A stretch of DNA of 16,006 nt from SIG469 sp964384255 (GTDB lineage Bacteria > Bacillota > Clostridia > Oscillospirales > Oscillospiraceae), in contig CAYLKH010000054.1 in assembly GCA_964384255.1 (NCBI GenBank), positions 1 through 16,006 of the forward strand, written 5' to 3'. Shown here piece after piece: positions 14,403-16,006 of this stretch. Below the pieces are notes generated by a model. It was not told the DNA's origin. It saw nothing but the letters and a program-made list of their open reading frames with translations, and ran no database searches. How positions within the stretch are numbered: position 1 is the stretch's first letter; every line of letters begins with the position of its first letter. A program made the translations under genes and the position numbers.

Positions 14403-14657
14403 GTTCTGTTAATGTGGCGTGTCAAAATAGTCCAATGGACTATTTTGACACGGATTTTGCGGCCTTCGGCAGCGCACTCAAAAGGCCGTCACACGGCCTT
14501 TTTCGCACGTTTGAAGGCCGAGTAGTGAAATTTCCGACGTACACGCCGCCGGAAATTTCATATGTGAATTTCTTCGCCGCTAACGCGGCAAACTCTACGA
14601 GGTTTTTTAACAGCCTCAATAGTCCGTTGGAATATTTTGACACGGGTTCTGTTAATG
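14403..14657. repeat. Palindrome-rich, MITE-like repeat element with 12-bp direct repeats
   Basis: GTTCTGTTAATG occurs at 14403-14414 and again at 14646-14657. Between them lies an element of about 231 bp whose ends are near-perfect inverted repeats (left CGTGTCAAAATAGTCC, right its near reverse complement). Inside are a 16-bp perfect palindrome (14418-14452), a 10-bp hairpin AAAAGGCCGT/ACGGCCTTTT (14480-14502), an 11-bp inverted repeat TGAAATTTCCG/CGGAAATTTCA (14526-14560), and GCCGC/GCGGC (14576-14589). There is no transposase. It fills the gap between the convergent methyltransferase and trxB genes and may terminate both. I see no credible gene in it. Confidence 0.7.
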
Positions 14658-14659
14658 AG

Positions 14660-15565
14660 TTATGGGCAATTATCAATAAATTTGCAGGCCGCCAATGCGG
14701 CAACGCTGCCGTCTGCTGCGGCGGTGGTCAGCTGGCGGATCTCTTTGCTCCGGCAATCCCCGGCCACAAACAGTCCCGCCGTTCTGGTTAGGCAGTTTTC
14801 ACCGGCGGCAAAATATCCCTGATCGTTCAGCTGAGCATAATCTTCAAAGGCTCTGTTTTCGGGTTCATGACCGATAGCTACGAACAGTCCGTCAAGGCTC
14901 AGGCGGTCGGCAGTCCCGTCTTCCAGGTTTTCGACCATGACTCCCGTCAGCTCGCCATCGCCCACAAGCCCGGTTACCTTTGACCGAAGGACGAATTCCA
15001 CATTATCCCGGGAGCTTAATACCTCAACCAGTCTTTCTTCCCCACGGAAGGTATCTCTCCGATGGATTATGTAAACCTTCTTGCATCCTGCGGAAAGGAA
15101 TATGCCGTCTTGCAATGCGGCGCTTCCGCCGCCAACAACGGCCACGGTCTTCCCGTTGTAAAAGGCTCCGTCGCACACGGCGCAATAGCTTATGCCGCTG
15201 AGTTCATCCTCACCGGTCAGGCCAAGATGGCGATGCTTTGACCCGGCGGCGATAATGACCGCCCGGCACCGGTGCCGCCCATCGGCGGTAACGACGGTAA
15301 AGCAGCCATCGGAAGAAGTTATGTCAACCACCTCTTCCAGCTCGAAATCGGCCCCCAGAGCCAGCATCTGTTCAAACATTCCGTCGGCCAGCTGGCTGCC
15401 GCTGATGCTGGCGGAGCCGGGCCAGTTTTCGACCTTTGGCGAGGAGGATATCTGCCCGCCAATGCTCTCTTTTTCCAGAACGAGGACGGTTTTCCCCGCT
15501 CTGCGGGCATATACCGCCGCGGTCATTCCCGCGGGGCCTGCCCCCACAATTATTATATCATGCAT
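14660..15565 (-). CDS. trxB: Thioredoxin reductase (NADPH)
   Basis: This 301-residue flavoprotein transfers electrons from NADPH through FAD to a thioredoxin-type partner. It has the FAD motif IIVGAGPAGMTAA at 5-17, the redox-active pair C128-A-V-C131, the NADPH-binding GGGSAA at 145-150 with HRRDTFR at 168-174, and the C-terminal GLFVAGDCR. The ATG at 15565 has only a weak ribosome site (AGGATTGAG). It lies directly downstream of nrdD, across a 69-bp gap containing a hairpin. Its likely physiological partner is the redoxin domain fused to that reductase (inference). Confidence 0.95.
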   Translation of the reverse strand: MHDIIIVGAGPAGMTAAVYARRAGKTVLVLEKESIGGQISSSPKVENWPGSASISGSQLADGMFEQMLALGADFELEEVVDITSSDGCFTVVTADGRHRCRAVIIAAGSKHRHLGLTGEDELSGISYCAVCDGAFYNGKTVAVVGGGSAALQDGIFLSAGCKKVYIIHRRDTFRGEERLVEVLSSRDNVEFVLRSKVTGLVGDGELTGVMVENLEDGTADRLSLDGLFVAIGHEPENRAFEDYAQLNDQGYFAAGENCLTRTAGLFVAGDCRSKEIRQLTTAAADGSVAALAACKFIDNCP

Positions 15566-15584
15566 AAATGCTCAATCCTGGTCA

Positions 15585-15619
15585 CAGCGTGCCGAAATCA
15601 TAAATATCCCGGCACGCTG
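15585..15619 (-). other. Intercistronic hairpin between nrdD and trxB
   Basis: CAGCGTGCCG pairs with CGGCACGCTG (10 bp, 15-nt loop), 15 nt after the nrdD stop. No T run follows on the minus strand, so it is probably not a full terminator; a processing or partial attenuation site is possible. Confidence 0.5.
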
Positions 15620-15634
15620 GTATTTTGTGATATT

Positions 15635-16006
15635 TTACTGCTTTGCGGCGATGCTGCTGAGGTAGCCCTTTATGGCAGAGGGGCCGGAATATTTTTCAAC
15701 GTTGCCGTCGACGCTGACCACCAGAGTGGGGGCCTGCCTGATACCAAGCTCTCTGGCCATTGCGGCATCTTCCTCGGCATCGACCTTGAGGTAATCCATA
15801 CCGGCTTTTTCGAGGATGGACGCCGCCACCTTGCAGTTGGGGCAGGTTTTGGTGGTAAACAGCATGGGCTGGCTGACCTGGGCAGTTACGGGAGCCATCT
15901 CAGCTTCGGCCTTTTTGACCTCGGCGGCGCTGAATGACCCACCGACCCTATAGGTTTTGCGTTCTTTGTATTCCTGGATCTTGCCGTCGTTCCAGTTCTG
16001 GACAGG
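15635..16006 (-). CDS. nrdD: Anaerobic ribonucleoside-triphosphate reductase, C-terminus fused to a redoxin domain (5' end outside window)
   Basis: The last 123 residues are visible. The segment PVQNWNDGKIQEYKERK is the typical C-terminal strand of class III NrdD, the oxygen-sensitive glycyl-radical enzyme that makes deoxynucleotides. It normally follows the zinc-finger and glycyl-radical region, which lies beyond the right edge. After a short acidic/alanine-rich linker comes a thioredoxin/glutaredoxin-like domain of about 75 residues. It has FTTKTCPNCKVAA (CPNC redox pair) and the cis-proline segment APTLVV. An internal ATG at 15898 could suggest a separate small redoxin gene, but the frame is open through it to the window end and no ribosome site precedes it. 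With trxB immediately downstream, electron delivery from NADPH through the fused domain is plausible. The NrdD part is confident from the short motif; the fusion is seen directly. Confidence 0.85.
   Translation of the reverse strand, partial: PVQNWNDGKIQEYKERKTYRVGGSFSAAEVKKAEAEMAPVTAQVSQPMLFTTKTCPNCKVAASILEKAGMDYLKVDAEEDAAMARELGIRQAPTLVVSVDGNVEKYSGPSAIKGYLSSIAAKQ

Noticed and set aside
14414..14791. Plus-strand frame of 125 codons through the palindromic repeat
   Set aside because: It crosses the repeat boundary and continues antisense into trxB, with no ribosome site; probably a chance reading of the repeat.
15635..15898. Stand-alone small redoxin gene starting at 15898
   Set aside because: The frame is open upstream into NrdD C-terminal sequence and there is no ribosome site at this ATG, so a fused domain is more likely.

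Overview
The window looks like a chromosomal segment of a Gram-positive, endospore-forming, anaerobic member of the Clostridia (Oscillospiraceae/Ruminococcaceae-like is my guess). The reasons are an intact sporulation sigma factor K, two T-box leader RNAs, many strong AGGAGG-type ribosome binding sites, TTG/GTG starts, and an oxygen-sensitive class III ribonucleotide reductase at the right edge. No tRNA, rRNA, CRISPR array, transposase or phage gene was seen. I made all calls by reading the sequence; no database search was run.

Region 1 (1-5900, minus strand) is the most unusual part. Two T-box transcription units follow each other. The first (promoter near 5898) has a leader, a 2-isopropylmalate/citramalate-synthase-like protein that has lost most metal ligands but keeps its amino-acid-sensing C-terminal domain, and a TIM-barrel/acyl-CoA-synthetase fusion joined to it by translational coupling. 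The second (promoter near 1570) has its own T-box leader and an HTH-cupin-AMP-ligase fusion that runs off the left edge. In both leaders the specifier position aligns on AUC (isoleucine). A working idea is an isoleucine-starvation-controlled acyl-acid activation pathway, for example scavenging of 2-methylbutyrate as an isoleucine precursor.

Region 2 (5900-9080, plus strand) holds sigK, a DUF5662-like gene with its own promoter and terminator, and a two-gene unit of a membrane-anchored family 2 glycosyltransferase and a small lipoprotein. This unit lies behind a strong extended -10 promoter and a 13-bp perfect inverted repeat. A repeat-derived hairpin at 8986-9032 appears to terminate transcription from both sides.

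Region 3 (9080-14400) has rodA on the minus strand with a structured leader that folds on paper as a three-way junction ending at its Shine-Dalgarno. Divergently, tsaE-tsaB-upp (t6A tRNA modification and uracil salvage) form one operon ending in a strong terminator. Then coaX and a homocysteine S-methyltransferase-domain protein form a second operon (type III pantothenate kinase plus a methionine-synthase N-terminal module with a vestigial pterin-domain stub).

Region 4 (14400-16006) has a palindrome-rich, MITE-like repeat bounded by 12-bp direct repeats. After it come trxB and the 3' end of nrdD on the minus strand. NrdD carries a fused C-terminal thioredoxin/glutaredoxin-type domain with a CPNC motif, and the adjacent thioredoxin reductase gene suggests NADPH-TrxB-redoxin electron supply to this reductase.
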